A stretch of DNA of 64,000 bases, taken from Opitutales bacterium. GTDB lineage: Bacteria > Verrucomicrobiota > Verrucomicrobiia > Opitutales > JABSRG01. Numbering within the stretch: the stretch's first letter is position 1; each line of letters starts with the position of its first letter. A program made the position numbers and the translations under genes. Positions 1 to 7,075 of the stretch are shown here, one piece after another. The stretch covers positions 1 to 64,000 of the forward strand of contig JANQKZ010000006.1 in NCBI GenBank assembly GCA_028280845.1. The letters are read 5' to 3'. The notes below the pieces were generated by a model. The model ran no database searches and was not told the DNA's origin. It saw nothing but the letters and a program-made list of their open reading frames with translations.

Positions 1-289
1 GCCGAAGGATGCTCGGCGTCGCTCGCTATGCGAGCTATGCCGCAGCACGCTTGTTTCTGGCCCCGCTGAAGCGGCGAGAAACAAGGTGGTGCTCAGGGCG
101 GGACTTGTTCCGAGCGTAGCGACAAGACCGGGTCACGCAGATGCGGGAAACCGGACCACCGCAGGTGAAAGGCCCGCCCGCAGCCGAAGGATGCTCGGCG
201 TCGCTCGCCATGCGAGCTATGCCGTAGCACGCTTGTTTCTGGCCCCGCTCAAGCGACGAGAAACAAGGTGGTGCTCAGGGCGGGACTTG
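1..289. repeat. 107-bp direct duplication including the tRNA-Leu 3' end
   Basis: Positions 1-107 and 183-289 are near-identical at a constant offset of 182 bp, with only a handful of substitutions visible. Each copy carries a hairpin with arms CTTGTTTCT/AGAAACAAG and then the CCA end plus acceptor and T-arm bases of tRNA-Leu. Copy 2 is the working tRNA; copy 1 keeps only 21 nt of it (87-107) and then diverges. The left copy may extend beyond the window. This could be a local tandem duplication or an attachment-site duplication; no integrase is visible. Confidence 0.85.
232..267 (-). terminator. hairpin just downstream of tRNA-Leu
   Basis: A 9-bp perfect inverted repeat (CTTGTTTCT at 232-240, AGAAACAAG at 259-267) with a second GC-rich pairing inside starts two bases after the tRNA CCA on the minus strand. 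It lacks a clear U tract, so it may be a 3' processing or termination structure. The same hairpin is present at 50-85 in the duplicated copy. Confidence 0.45.
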
Positions 290-354
290 AACCCGCACGC
301 CCAAAGGGCACTGCCCCCTCAAGACAGCGTGTCTGCCAATTCCACCACCTGAGC
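269..354 (-). tRNA. tRNA-Leu(GAG)
   Basis: On the minus strand the acceptor arms GCTCAGG (354-348) and CCTGAGC pair and an encoded CCA ends at 269. The D-arm context GGTGGAATTGGCAGAC is typical of leucine tRNAs. The anticodon stem-loop reads CTGTC-TTGAGGG-GGCAG, giving anticodon GAG, and is followed by a long variable arm and the T-arm GGGTTCAAGTCCC. Length with CCA is 86 nt, normal for the long-variable-arm class. It decodes CUC/CUU leucine codons. Its 3' end is partly duplicated 182 bp downstream. Confidence 0.95.
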
Positions 355-708
355 ATGTAGATAAAAGTTGCGTGGCGCTCCAGGGAGTGCAATCGGCAGG
401 GATTGCCAAGAGTCCTAGCCTGTTCGGGCTGAACCACTACCTGAGCAAACAGGGGAAGCGATGAACTTGAAGAAGCGGGTAATCCCTGTCAACCCATCAA
501 TGGGTCATTTCTCAAGTCTACCGTTGGACAAGTCTCCTGGCCACAGAGGAAGGTGAAGCCAACTCCTTTCCTGTAGAACTCATTCTACTTTCAGAGCAGG
601 CTGCTTCTCATTGCCTAACCCCACAAAGCTAAGCGGCATCTTGCACATTGCGGTTGAGCGAGAAGCTGCGAATCATCAAGCAGGGAGATTACCTAGATCT
701 AGGTAATA
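355..708. other. gene-free interval between tRNA-Leu and lipase
   Basis: About 350 bp with no convincing ORF. Short ORFs overlapping it lack family features. It presumably contains the tRNA promoter (read leftward) and the lipase promoter (read rightward). I see no confident -10/-35 pair or terminator here. Confidence 0.5.
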
Positions 709-1644
709 TTGAGTTTTCATTGTTTGTCAGGGAAAGCGTTAGGGTCCGAATCACCAAAATGTTTGGTGCCTCTCAAAAAAAACGCTCGAATCTACTACCT
801 CGTCCGCCTCATGGCTCTCCCGGATCGCCTTACCGCGCTTACCTGTTGCAACCTCATTGATACGGCTTATGAAATGCTCGACGACTGGCTTGAAGAGCAG
901 AAGCCGGATGAGGACAACTTTTTGTGGACCTTGTATGACAAAGCCCCTCCGATGTCGCTATGGAGTGATCCGATCTGGGGCATGACCCGGGTGCGCCGCC
1001 GCCGAAAAGGTCCCCGGCATAAGCACAAATTCAAATGGGTCTACGAATGGTCACCACTCGTCCTCCTGTCCATCGATGATAACAATACGCTCTTTGTCAC
1101 CTCACGGGGAACCCGGCTCGGCAATGAATGGGATCAAAACTTCCGTTTCCCGGCGCGCCCCTTTGAAACAGGAGGAGAAATCGTAGGATCGGTCCACCAG
1201 GGCTTTGGCGATTCCTTTGCCTCCATCGAAGCGGATCTCTTTGAAGAGCTGGCCGAAATCATCACCCGGTCCGGCACCCAACCCAGTCAAATCGTGGTGA
1301 CCGGGCACAGCCTCGGGGGCGCTGTCGCTACGCTCATGGTCACTGCCATTGCCAAAAGCGACTGGTTAAACACGGTGGGAACCCCCCCACTCTCCTGCGT
1401 CACCTTCGCCGCTCCCCGCGCCGCCACCCCATCCTTTCAGGAACAATTCGACGCCCTGGGAATCCCTTTCTGGCGGGTCGAAAACACCGACGACCTCGTC
1501 CCTGACGTTCCCCCCAAACAAATCCTCCTCTGCGAATATACCCACCTCGGCCAGCTCATCGAATTCAACGGCAACAAGGGCAGCCTCGGTGGCAACCACT
1601 CCATGGTGACCTACCGGGAGGCGGTGGAAAAGAGTCTCACCTAA
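709..1644 (+). CDS. class 3 lipase (alpha/beta hydrolase)
   Basis: The 311-residue protein carries the Lipase_3 nucleophile elbow GHSLGGA with Ser201. A downstream DDLVPDVPP segment supplies the likely catalytic Asp (D262), and GGNHSMVTY supplies His297, so the triad is complete and in the family's usual order. No signal peptide is obvious; an internal stretch of Arg/Lys (RRRRKGPRHKHK) precedes the hydrolase core. The start is uncertain: the longest reading uses TTG at 709, while ATG at 811 would remove a poorly typical N-terminus. Base composition matches the GC-rich flanks, unlike the next six genes, so it may not belong with them. The predicted role is ester or lipid hydrolysis; the substrate is unknown. 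Confidence 0.8.
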   Translation: MSFHCLSGKALGSESPKCLVPLKKNARIYYLVRLMALPDRLTALTCCNLIDTAYEMLDDWLEEQKPDEDNFLWTLYDKAPPMSLWSDPIWGMTRVRRRRKGPRHKHKFKWVYEWSPLVLLSIDDNNTLFVTSRGTRLGNEWDQNFRFPARPFETGGEIVGSVHQGFGDSFASIEADLFEELAEIITRSGTQPSQIVVTGHSLGGAVATLMVTAIAKSDWLNTVGTPPLSCVTFAAPRAATPSFQEQFDALGIPFWRVENTDDLVPDVPPKQILLCEYTHLGQLIEFNGNKGSLGGNHSMVTYREAVEKSLT

Positions 1645-1658
1645 AGCTCGATTGAGAA

Positions 1659-2237
1659 ATGGAGGAAACTGCCCCAGTAAAAGAATCTCTAAGGGTCGCT
1701 TTTTTTCGTATCCTTTTCATCACAATTATTGGCTTTCTGGTTTTTGGACTTCTGGTTGCCTTTAGCGCTCTATATTACCCGACAAGTAGGACCATTTATA
1801 CAGGAGAATCGCTCGGGGATGTTCTCCCCATCATAATTCTAGTAGCTCTATTAATGGAGCGGTCTACTGACTCACTCCTCTACTTCTTTTTTGTTAAAGA
1901 ATCGCCTCTAAGCGTAAATAGGAAGGGAGTCATTTCAAAGCAGGCTACCTCTTATATTTTAGGTGTTTCTCAAGGAGTGATCATATCCATCGTCGGTGTC
2001 AGGATACTCGACAAAATAATTGTCGCTCCTACATCACCGCAGAATGAATCCATCTTCATTTTAGTAGATGTGGTGTTTACCTCTCTCGTTTTGGCCTCTG
2101 GATCTGAAGGGATTCACCACGCAGCAAAAGCTTATAAAGCCTTAACGCAACGAGTCACTACATCAAATACCAAAAAGCAGGAGCCAAGCCCTTTGCCCCA
2201 AATGGATGAACCAGAGGACATAAACAGACCAAATTAA
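1659..2237 (+). CDS. four-TM membrane protein of unknown function
   Basis: The 192-residue protein has four hydrophobic segments at about residues 14-37, 54-75, 94-117 and 130-148. A charged patch (LLMERSTDSLL) lies inside the second, a GSEGIHHAAKAY motif directly follows the last, and there is a Pro/Gln-rich hydrophilic tail. It begins 14 bp after the lipase stop and ends 10 bp before the next gene, so co-transcription is likely. It is the first gene of the AT-rich cassette. I recognise no enzymatic domain; the glycine/histidine motif after TM4 is the most family-specific feature to search with. Confidence 0.7.
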   Translation: MEETAPVKESLRVAFFRILFITIIGFLVFGLLVAFSALYYPTSRTIYTGESLGDVLPIIILVALLMERSTDSLLYFFFVKESPLSVNRKGVISKQATSYILGVSQGVIISIVGVRILDKIIVAPTSPQNESIFILVDVVFTSLVLASGSEGIHHAAKAYKALTQRVTTSNTKKQEPSPLPQMDEPEDINRPN

Positions 2238-2247
2238 TACTTAAATT

Positions 2248-2658
2248 ATGGAAATCGAAATCATTAAAAGCCTTCCCGAGATAGACTTAGACATCTCAAC
2301 TGATCCAGATCATTACGCCCGCTACAAGTTTTTCCTTTGGAAAAAGCTTTCCAATGGAAAATGGGGTAAAGTGCAGGACAAAATTCTCCCCAATAAGGCA
2401 GATACCGCTTGGCCGGAACTACATGATCTCCTTCTAACCCCTGGACAATTAAAGGATCACTGCATCTCAGTTTCCCTGTCCGCGACGAGCTTAGTAGAAA
2501 ATGCCTCCAATCTGGAATTAAACTTAATCGTTAACCAGCAAGCAAGTGGTCCGGACGAGACCAGTAAAACAAAGCACTATAGATTCGGTAGGATCGAGCC
2601 CATCAGTAAAGGCTATATCTATAAGGAGAAGAAAACCTTTACCTTCAAATTCGTATAA
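2248..2658 (+). CDS. hypothetical small soluble protein
   Basis: The 136-residue protein has no signal peptide or membrane segment. Its alternating hydrophobic pattern and Lys-rich C-terminus (YIYKEKKTFTFKFV) suggest a mainly beta fold. It sits 10 bp after the four-TM gene, and its stop overlaps the next start in a TAATG arrangement, which implies translational coupling to the outer-membrane-like protein. I do not recognise the family. Composition is AT-rich like its neighbours. Confidence 0.65.
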   Translation: MEIEIIKSLPEIDLDISTDPDHYARYKFFLWKKLSNGKWGKVQDKILPNKADTAWPELHDLLLTPGQLKDHCISVSLSATSLVENASNLELNLIVNQQASGPDETSKTKHYRFGRIEPISKGYIYKEKKTFTFKFV

Positions 2659-4169
2659 TGAGGAAGTATTTTATCTGCTTGAGTATAGTTGCCCTGTCAA
2701 CGTGTGCAAATGGCGAATCCCTTCAAATAACTGGGACACCTGCTGGTATTCAGTTTAATGACAGTGTCATTGAATTTTCTTTTGCTATCACCCAAATCCC
2801 GGAAATCACATCAGAGAGAGTAAACCTAAATTGGAGTACAACTGGAAATGTAGTTACCATAACGGCTACTTTTTCTAAACCGCCTAAGTTTCAATCCTCC
2901 AATGGAGCGTTTAGTTTTATAGTTGATAAAGAAGCTGAACCAGCGCCGAAAAGGCCTCAAGTGAGAGAGGAATTTCTTGGACCTCGGGTTCCCGATGGCG
3001 GATCAGACCAAACGAATTCTGACTCTAATCCTACGGTGGATTCAGGAAATGACGCAGAGGCAGAATTAGATCCAAACTCCATGACAACCCTTGAGATTGT
3101 CAACCACATCCTGAATTCAGAGGAGATCAAAGTCGTAACGGAAGAGTCCTTGCAAGCTAGGGAGTTCGCCAAGGATACAGCCATCCCAGAATCACCGGCA
3201 GCAGCTGTTATTCCTAATTCAAGCAGGTTGATTAGATTAAATACAGCCAAGGATTTTCAGAGCAGCGTAATCAACTTTTTGGATAAAGATGGTAGGATAA
3301 AGACTGGAGGCAGTTTTGCCCTACGCCCATTTCGAGTATTCGCCAGACCCACTTTGACCGAATACCTGTATGGAAATAGCGAGGGAAACGATCTCAGGGA
3401 TGGTTATTGGGTCCGCTTTATGTCCAGAATGGATCTTTCGTTTGCAGCTACCTTAGATCAACAATCAGGTGAATCTAGTGGCAGCACTTTGGCGTTTGGA
3501 TTGTCTGGATACATTTTTGATAAATCTGATGCCCGGGTCGCGATTTTCTCCGATCAAAGTATCAAATCTACACTCGATGGAATTCTCGAAGTCGATGAGG
3601 ATGACCAACCTTTCAATGATTCCTCAAGCTATGCATCCTCAAATCCTTTGATTCAATTCCATAATGATCTGGATAGTGAGTTGTGGAACAATTCATATTG
3701 GGCTTTCGGCTTTGCGCCTAGATTTAATAGTCCAGATGGTTTTATGACTAATTTAGATGCAGACGGAGGCAGCCTTTGGACGACCCTAAATTATGGATTT
3801 GAAAATATCTCAATCCTTGAAAACACCTCACAGTTCCTCCTTCACTTAAATTATCGGGACAATCTCAGTTTTACAGACCCTAACAACGATTCTCTTACTA
3901 TTCAAGAGGACGTTTGGTCAGCCGTAGGTCAACTTCGCATAGGATCAAAATTCTTCAATGGTTTCGCTGAATTAGGTTTTGAAAAACATAACCCTGGAGG
4001 ACGGCAAGACTATGACGTTTTCACTTACAGGGTAGGTATCGATAAGCGGTTGTACAATAATCTCTGGTTGGTCATCGACATAGGCAGTGAAGATTCAGAA
4101 ACCATGGATCAGGACCTTTCAATCAATACCGCACTAAATTATGCGTTCGGTGATTCGATCTCTAAATAA
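2658..4169 (+). CDS. exported protein with probable outer-membrane beta-barrel C-terminus
   Basis: 503 residues. An N-terminal signal peptide (about 1-19, cut near TCANGES) is followed by a beta-rich domain to about residue 95. A Pro/Asp/Asn-rich linker follows (about 95-150). From about residue 210 to the end come many short amphipathic strands separated by Asp/Asn/Gly-rich turns, ending in NYAFGDS. That layout suits an outer-membrane barrel or autotransporter-like protein. Its ATG overlaps the stop of the preceding gene. No porin family is recognised. It could link cytoplasmic cassette products to the envelope, but that is inference. Confidence 0.65.
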   Translation: MRKYFICLSIVALSTCANGESLQITGTPAGIQFNDSVIEFSFAITQIPEITSERVNLNWSTTGNVVTITATFSKPPKFQSSNGAFSFIVDKEAEPAPKRPQVREEFLGPRVPDGGSDQTNSDSNPTVDSGNDAEAELDPNSMTTLEIVNHILNSEEIKVVTEESLQAREFAKDTAIPESPAAAVIPNSSRLIRLNTAKDFQSSVINFLDKDGRIKTGGSFALRPFRVFARPTLTEYLYGNSEGNDLRDGYWVRFMSRMDLSFAATLDQQSGESSGSTLAFGLSGYIFDKSDARVAIFSDQSIKSTLDGILEVDEDDQPFNDSSSYASSNPLIQFHNDLDSELWNNSYWAFGFAPRFNSPDGFMTNLDADGGSLWTTLNYGFENISILENTSQFLLHLNYRDNLSFTDPNNDSLTIQEDVWSAVGQLRIGSKFFNGFAELGFEKHNPGGRQDYDVFTYRVGIDKRLYNNLWLVIDIGSEDSETMDQDLSINTALNYAFGDSISK

Positions 4170-4368
4170 GAGAATCCAACTCTCAAATAAAAAAAGATTA
4201 AAAAGTTATATCAAAGAATTAGACTACTGAAAATTAATTAACTACCGAACCCTAAAATCAAATTCATTACTTCAAGAGACAGCCGACCATTCCTCTAATT
4301 CATAATTTAAAGATAAAACGCTCGAGGTCATAAATATCACTACAGCATAAGTATTTGTTTAAGATTAA

Positions 4369-4827
4369 ATGAAAGTTATTCCTTCTATACTATTATTATA
4401 TATTGGCTTATCAGGGGTTGCGTTTTCAAATAATCCCATAGGATTCGATATCTCAAGAAGTTTTCGATCCGCTCAAATTGAAGCATTGCACCATAGAAAC
4501 CTGAACCCACTAATGGGATTTGAGACGGAAAGCAGAACCTTACAGCTTAGTAAAGATTGGACGCTGTTTGTAGCAGAAAACTTAATCAGTGCAGAAATAC
4601 GTGTAACTGCTATTTGTGGAATGCTCATTGGAGATTCCATAAATAGGGCAGCAATAAGAACTATCGGTGATCCAGCATATGAATCAAAAAGGGGCCAAAC
4701 AAGGGAGGTGCTCGGAACTTTCACAAAGGAGTTAATTGAGGTCGGAAGTGATGGAGGTTTGTTAAACGAAAAGACCTTTGGAAGAGTATTGTGGAATCTA
4801 TGCCCCTTATTTCCAATTTGTGATTAG
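4369..4827 (+). CDS. secreted hypothetical protein
   Basis: The 152-residue protein starts with a signal peptide (about 1-20, ending near GVAFSNN). The mature part is about 130 residues and contains Cys residues at ICGMLIG and in the terminal LCPLFPICD, which could form disulfides in the periplasm. It follows a 199-bp very AT-rich spacer that may hold its own promoter, and ends 8 bp before the three-TM gene. No domain is recognised. Confidence 0.65.
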   Translation: MKVIPSILLLYIGLSGVAFSNNPIGFDISRSFRSAQIEALHHRNLNPLMGFETESRTLQLSKDWTLFVAENLISAEIRVTAICGMLIGDSINRAAIRTIGDPAYESKRGQTREVLGTFTKELIEVGSDGGLLNEKTFGRVLWNLCPLFPICD

Positions 4828-4835
4828 AAATTGAA

Positions 4836-5252
4836 ATGACCGAGATTTTTGTTAGTTCAGTCAGTGATTTGACCAAACAACTGATGACTATTTCATCTGG
4901 TATGATCGCTCTTAGCATTACCTTTTTAAATGATATCTTTAAGTCATCCCCAACTAATAGAAACTGGGCTTTAAAAGCTTGTTGGCTTTTCTACCTTATG
5001 ACAATAGTTTTTGGTTTTTGGACACTGATGGGTTTAACTGGGGGAGTCTCCCGATTGATGTCGGATCCAAATGCTGATGGTGCATTTGAAATGAACGTGA
5101 AGTTTCCCGCATTCCTTCAGATTCTATCTTTTCTGCTAGGAACTGTATTTCTGATTATTTTTGGAATTAGGTCCTTAAACTTCCTATCAAACAAGGAATC
5201 GGCAGTATCTCAACCTCTGGATGAAAAGGTTCCGGAGGATTCACCAAGCTAA
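4836..5252 (+). CDS. three-TM protein, likely partner of the pYEATS-like protein
   Basis: The 138-residue protein has three hydrophobic segments, at about residues 18-32, 49-68 and 88-109. The first carries a Ser/Gly-rich ISSGMIALSITFLNDIF motif and there is a short polar tail. It begins 8 bp after the secreted-protein gene and lies 57 bp before the pYEATS-like gene. Small three-TM proteins encoded beside prokaryotic YEATS-domain proteins are, to my recollection, a recurrent pair in conflict-type bacterial loci. That link is inference here, resting on order and topology. Confidence 0.65.
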   Translation: MTEIFVSSVSDLTKQLMTISSGMIALSITFLNDIFKSSPTNRNWALKACWLFYLMTIVFGFWTLMGLTGGVSRLMSDPNADGAFEMNVKFPAFLQILSFLLGTVFLIIFGIRSLNFLSNKESAVSQPLDEKVPEDSPS

Positions 5253-5309
5253 CACAGACTAGCACACAAACATCCAATTCAAGGAAACCCCTCCAATCAT
5301 TATGTCATT

Positions 5310-5849
5310 ATGACTATCAAGGATTATATTGATTCGTTCCTTAAATTAATTGAGATCATAGCCTCTTGGCCTGTTTTACTCTTAGTTTCAGCAGTCGTGT
5401 TTTATCCCCAAATCAAACCGGCGTTACCTGAACTACTAAGTAGGCTTAGAAAAGCCCCTGGTGGTTGGGAATTCGATGAACTTAAAGAGGTAAAACAGGA
5501 AATTGCTGACTTAGCTAATACCAGCCAAATTCAAATCGACCGTGGAATTGCAAACCTGAAATTCGACCCAAACGCAGTCAAACTTTCGCATTCAGCGAAA
5601 GCTGTGGATGCAAAATATTGGCGTGTTCGTGTCCGCCTAGACGCCCCAGATGAATTTCTAACGGAAGTAAAGCAAGTGATTTTTGAAAGACACCCAACAT
5701 TCAGGAATAGATTTAAAGAGGTAAATAATGCCCCCTTTGAAGACTCGTTCAAATGCTGGGGTGCATTTACTATACGGGCAGAGATAAAGTTAGAGAATGG
5801 TCAAGTATTAAAGAGACAACGATTTTTAACTCTTGAATCCCAAGATTAA
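5310..5849 (+). CDS. membrane-anchored prokaryotic YEATS-like (pYEATS) protein
   Basis: The 179-residue protein has one N-terminal TM segment (about 18-34) and a short helical linker with coiled-coil character (about 50-85). Its C-terminal beta-rich domain (about 100-175) reads WRVRVRLDAP, then VIFERHPTF, then CWGAFTIRAEI. The LDAP start, the hHPTF strand and the WGxFxI strand are the marks by which I recognise the prokaryotic YEATS-like fold. YEATS domains are ligand-reading beta sandwiches, acyl-lysine readers in eukaryotes; the bacterial ligand is unknown. It ends the AT-rich cassette and the next gene is convergent. Confidence 0.65.
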   Translation: MTIKDYIDSFLKLIEIIASWPVLLLVSAVVFYPQIKPALPELLSRLRKAPGGWEFDELKEVKQEIADLANTSQIQIDRGIANLKFDPNAVKLSHSAKAVDAKYWRVRVRLDAPDEFLTEVKQVIFERHPTFRNRFKEVNNAPFEDSFKCWGAFTIRAEIKLENGQVLKRQRFLTLESQD

Positions 5850-5956
5850 ACATCTTCGCAGACTAGGCTCATGCAACGGAGCTTTCCCAATTAATACAAT
5901 CAGCTTCTGAAAATAAGCCTAGATAAAGGAGAAGTTGTAACGTTATGCAATAGGTT

Positions 5957-7015
5957 TTAGGGAATCCCATCTTCCCCTTCCCCTGGATTCCCCCCCATCA
6001 AGACAGCGATCCAGCGCGTAGCCTCGACACTTTCGAGGGCGATCTTAAGCGCCATGGTGAGGGGGATGGAGAGCAGCATACCGATCGGGCCGAGGACCCA
6101 ACCCCAGAAGATCAGGGAGAGGATGACGACAAGGGTGGAGAGTCCCAGGCCACGGCCCATAAATCGGGGTTCCACAAAGTTGCCTATGCCCACGTTGATG
6201 CAGACATAGCCGATAGCGGTGATGACAGCCGGGCCTAATCCCTCCTTATCCAATAAAGCCAGCAAGACGCCGGGGATAGCCGCCATGAACGAGCCGATGT
6301 TGGGGACATAATTCAGCAGGAAGGCCGTGGTCCCTAACAGGAGGGCGTAATCAATCCCCATCACTGTCAGGAGAATGAAGACCAATACCCCCGTAATCAG
6401 GCTCATGATCGTCTTGATTCCCATATAGCTCCGGACATCCAGGACCGAGCGTTCCAGCTGTTTGTAGATCTCCGGGGTAACGTCAGGTAAACTCCGAATC
6501 TTTTTCGGCATGATCGAGGCCTCAAACAACATGAAGATGACGATCAATAGCACGATGGCCGACTGGCCCAGGATGCCCGTTACCGATGAGACCAGGGTGC
6601 CGGTAAACTGAAATAAGGCCGATGGGTTGAGCTGGTTCAGGACTTCCTCCTGGTTGATTTCCATGCCATGACCATTCAACCAGTCAATCACTCGAATAGC
6701 ATCCTCACGAAATTTGATCTGGTATCCAGGCAGCTTTCGCGCGAAGTCGCGGAGGGACTGGTTAATCAGCGACCCGCCCATGAACGAGATCACACCCAGT
6801 GTGACAAACATGATGAGGAGAGCCAGGACGCTGTGCACCCCTTTACGCTTCAACCAGAAGAACACCGGGGTCACAATGATTGTGATAAACAGAGCCAGCA
6901 GGAAAGGAACCAGGATCCCTGTAGCGGCTCGCAAACCCGCCAGGATGATCACCATACAGGCAGCGCCTACCAAAAAATGGAGGACAAATTGAGCACCTCT
7001 TTCTCGATTCGACAT
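5957..7015 (-). CDS. AI-2E family transporter (PerM/YdiK-like)
   Basis: A 352-residue polytopic inner-membrane protein. N-terminal paired TM segments (LVGAACMVIILAG; LVPFLLALFITIIV) are followed by an amphipathic soluble insert (about 85-140). The family signatures NYVPNIGSFMAAIPGVLLALL and FVEPRFMGRGLGLSTLVVIL are present, the latter near the C-terminus. Members are predicted exporters of small molecules; some export autoinducer-2 or act as Na+/H+ antiporters, so the substrate cannot be named. It lies 60 bp downstream of the RND pump gene on the same strand and may share its transcript. Confidence 0.85.
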   Translation of the reverse strand: MSNRERGAQFVLHFLVGAACMVIILAGLRAATGILVPFLLALFITIIVTPVFFWLKRKGVHSVLALLIMFVTLGVISFMGGSLINQSLRDFARKLPGYQIKFREDAIRVIDWLNGHGMEINQEEVLNQLNPSALFQFTGTLVSSVTGILGQSAIVLLIVIFMLFEASIMPKKIRSLPDVTPEIYKQLERSVLDVRSYMGIKTIMSLITGVLVFILLTVMGIDYALLLGTTAFLLNYVPNIGSFMAAIPGVLLALLDKEGLGPAVITAIGYVCINVGIGNFVEPRFMGRGLGLSTLVVILSLIFWGWVLGPIGMLLSIPLTMALKIALESVEATRWIAVLMGGNPGEGEDGIP

Positions 7016-7075
7016 ATGGATGGGGCGGACTTCGCCCTGACTTTCAATCGTTTTTCTTAAATTTTCAATTCAACC

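Noticed and set aside
1-640. Integrated island with att sites bounded by the tRNA repeat
   Set aside because: The orientation of the tRNA places any island left of position 87, outside the window, and no integrase is seen; kept only as a low-interest possibility.
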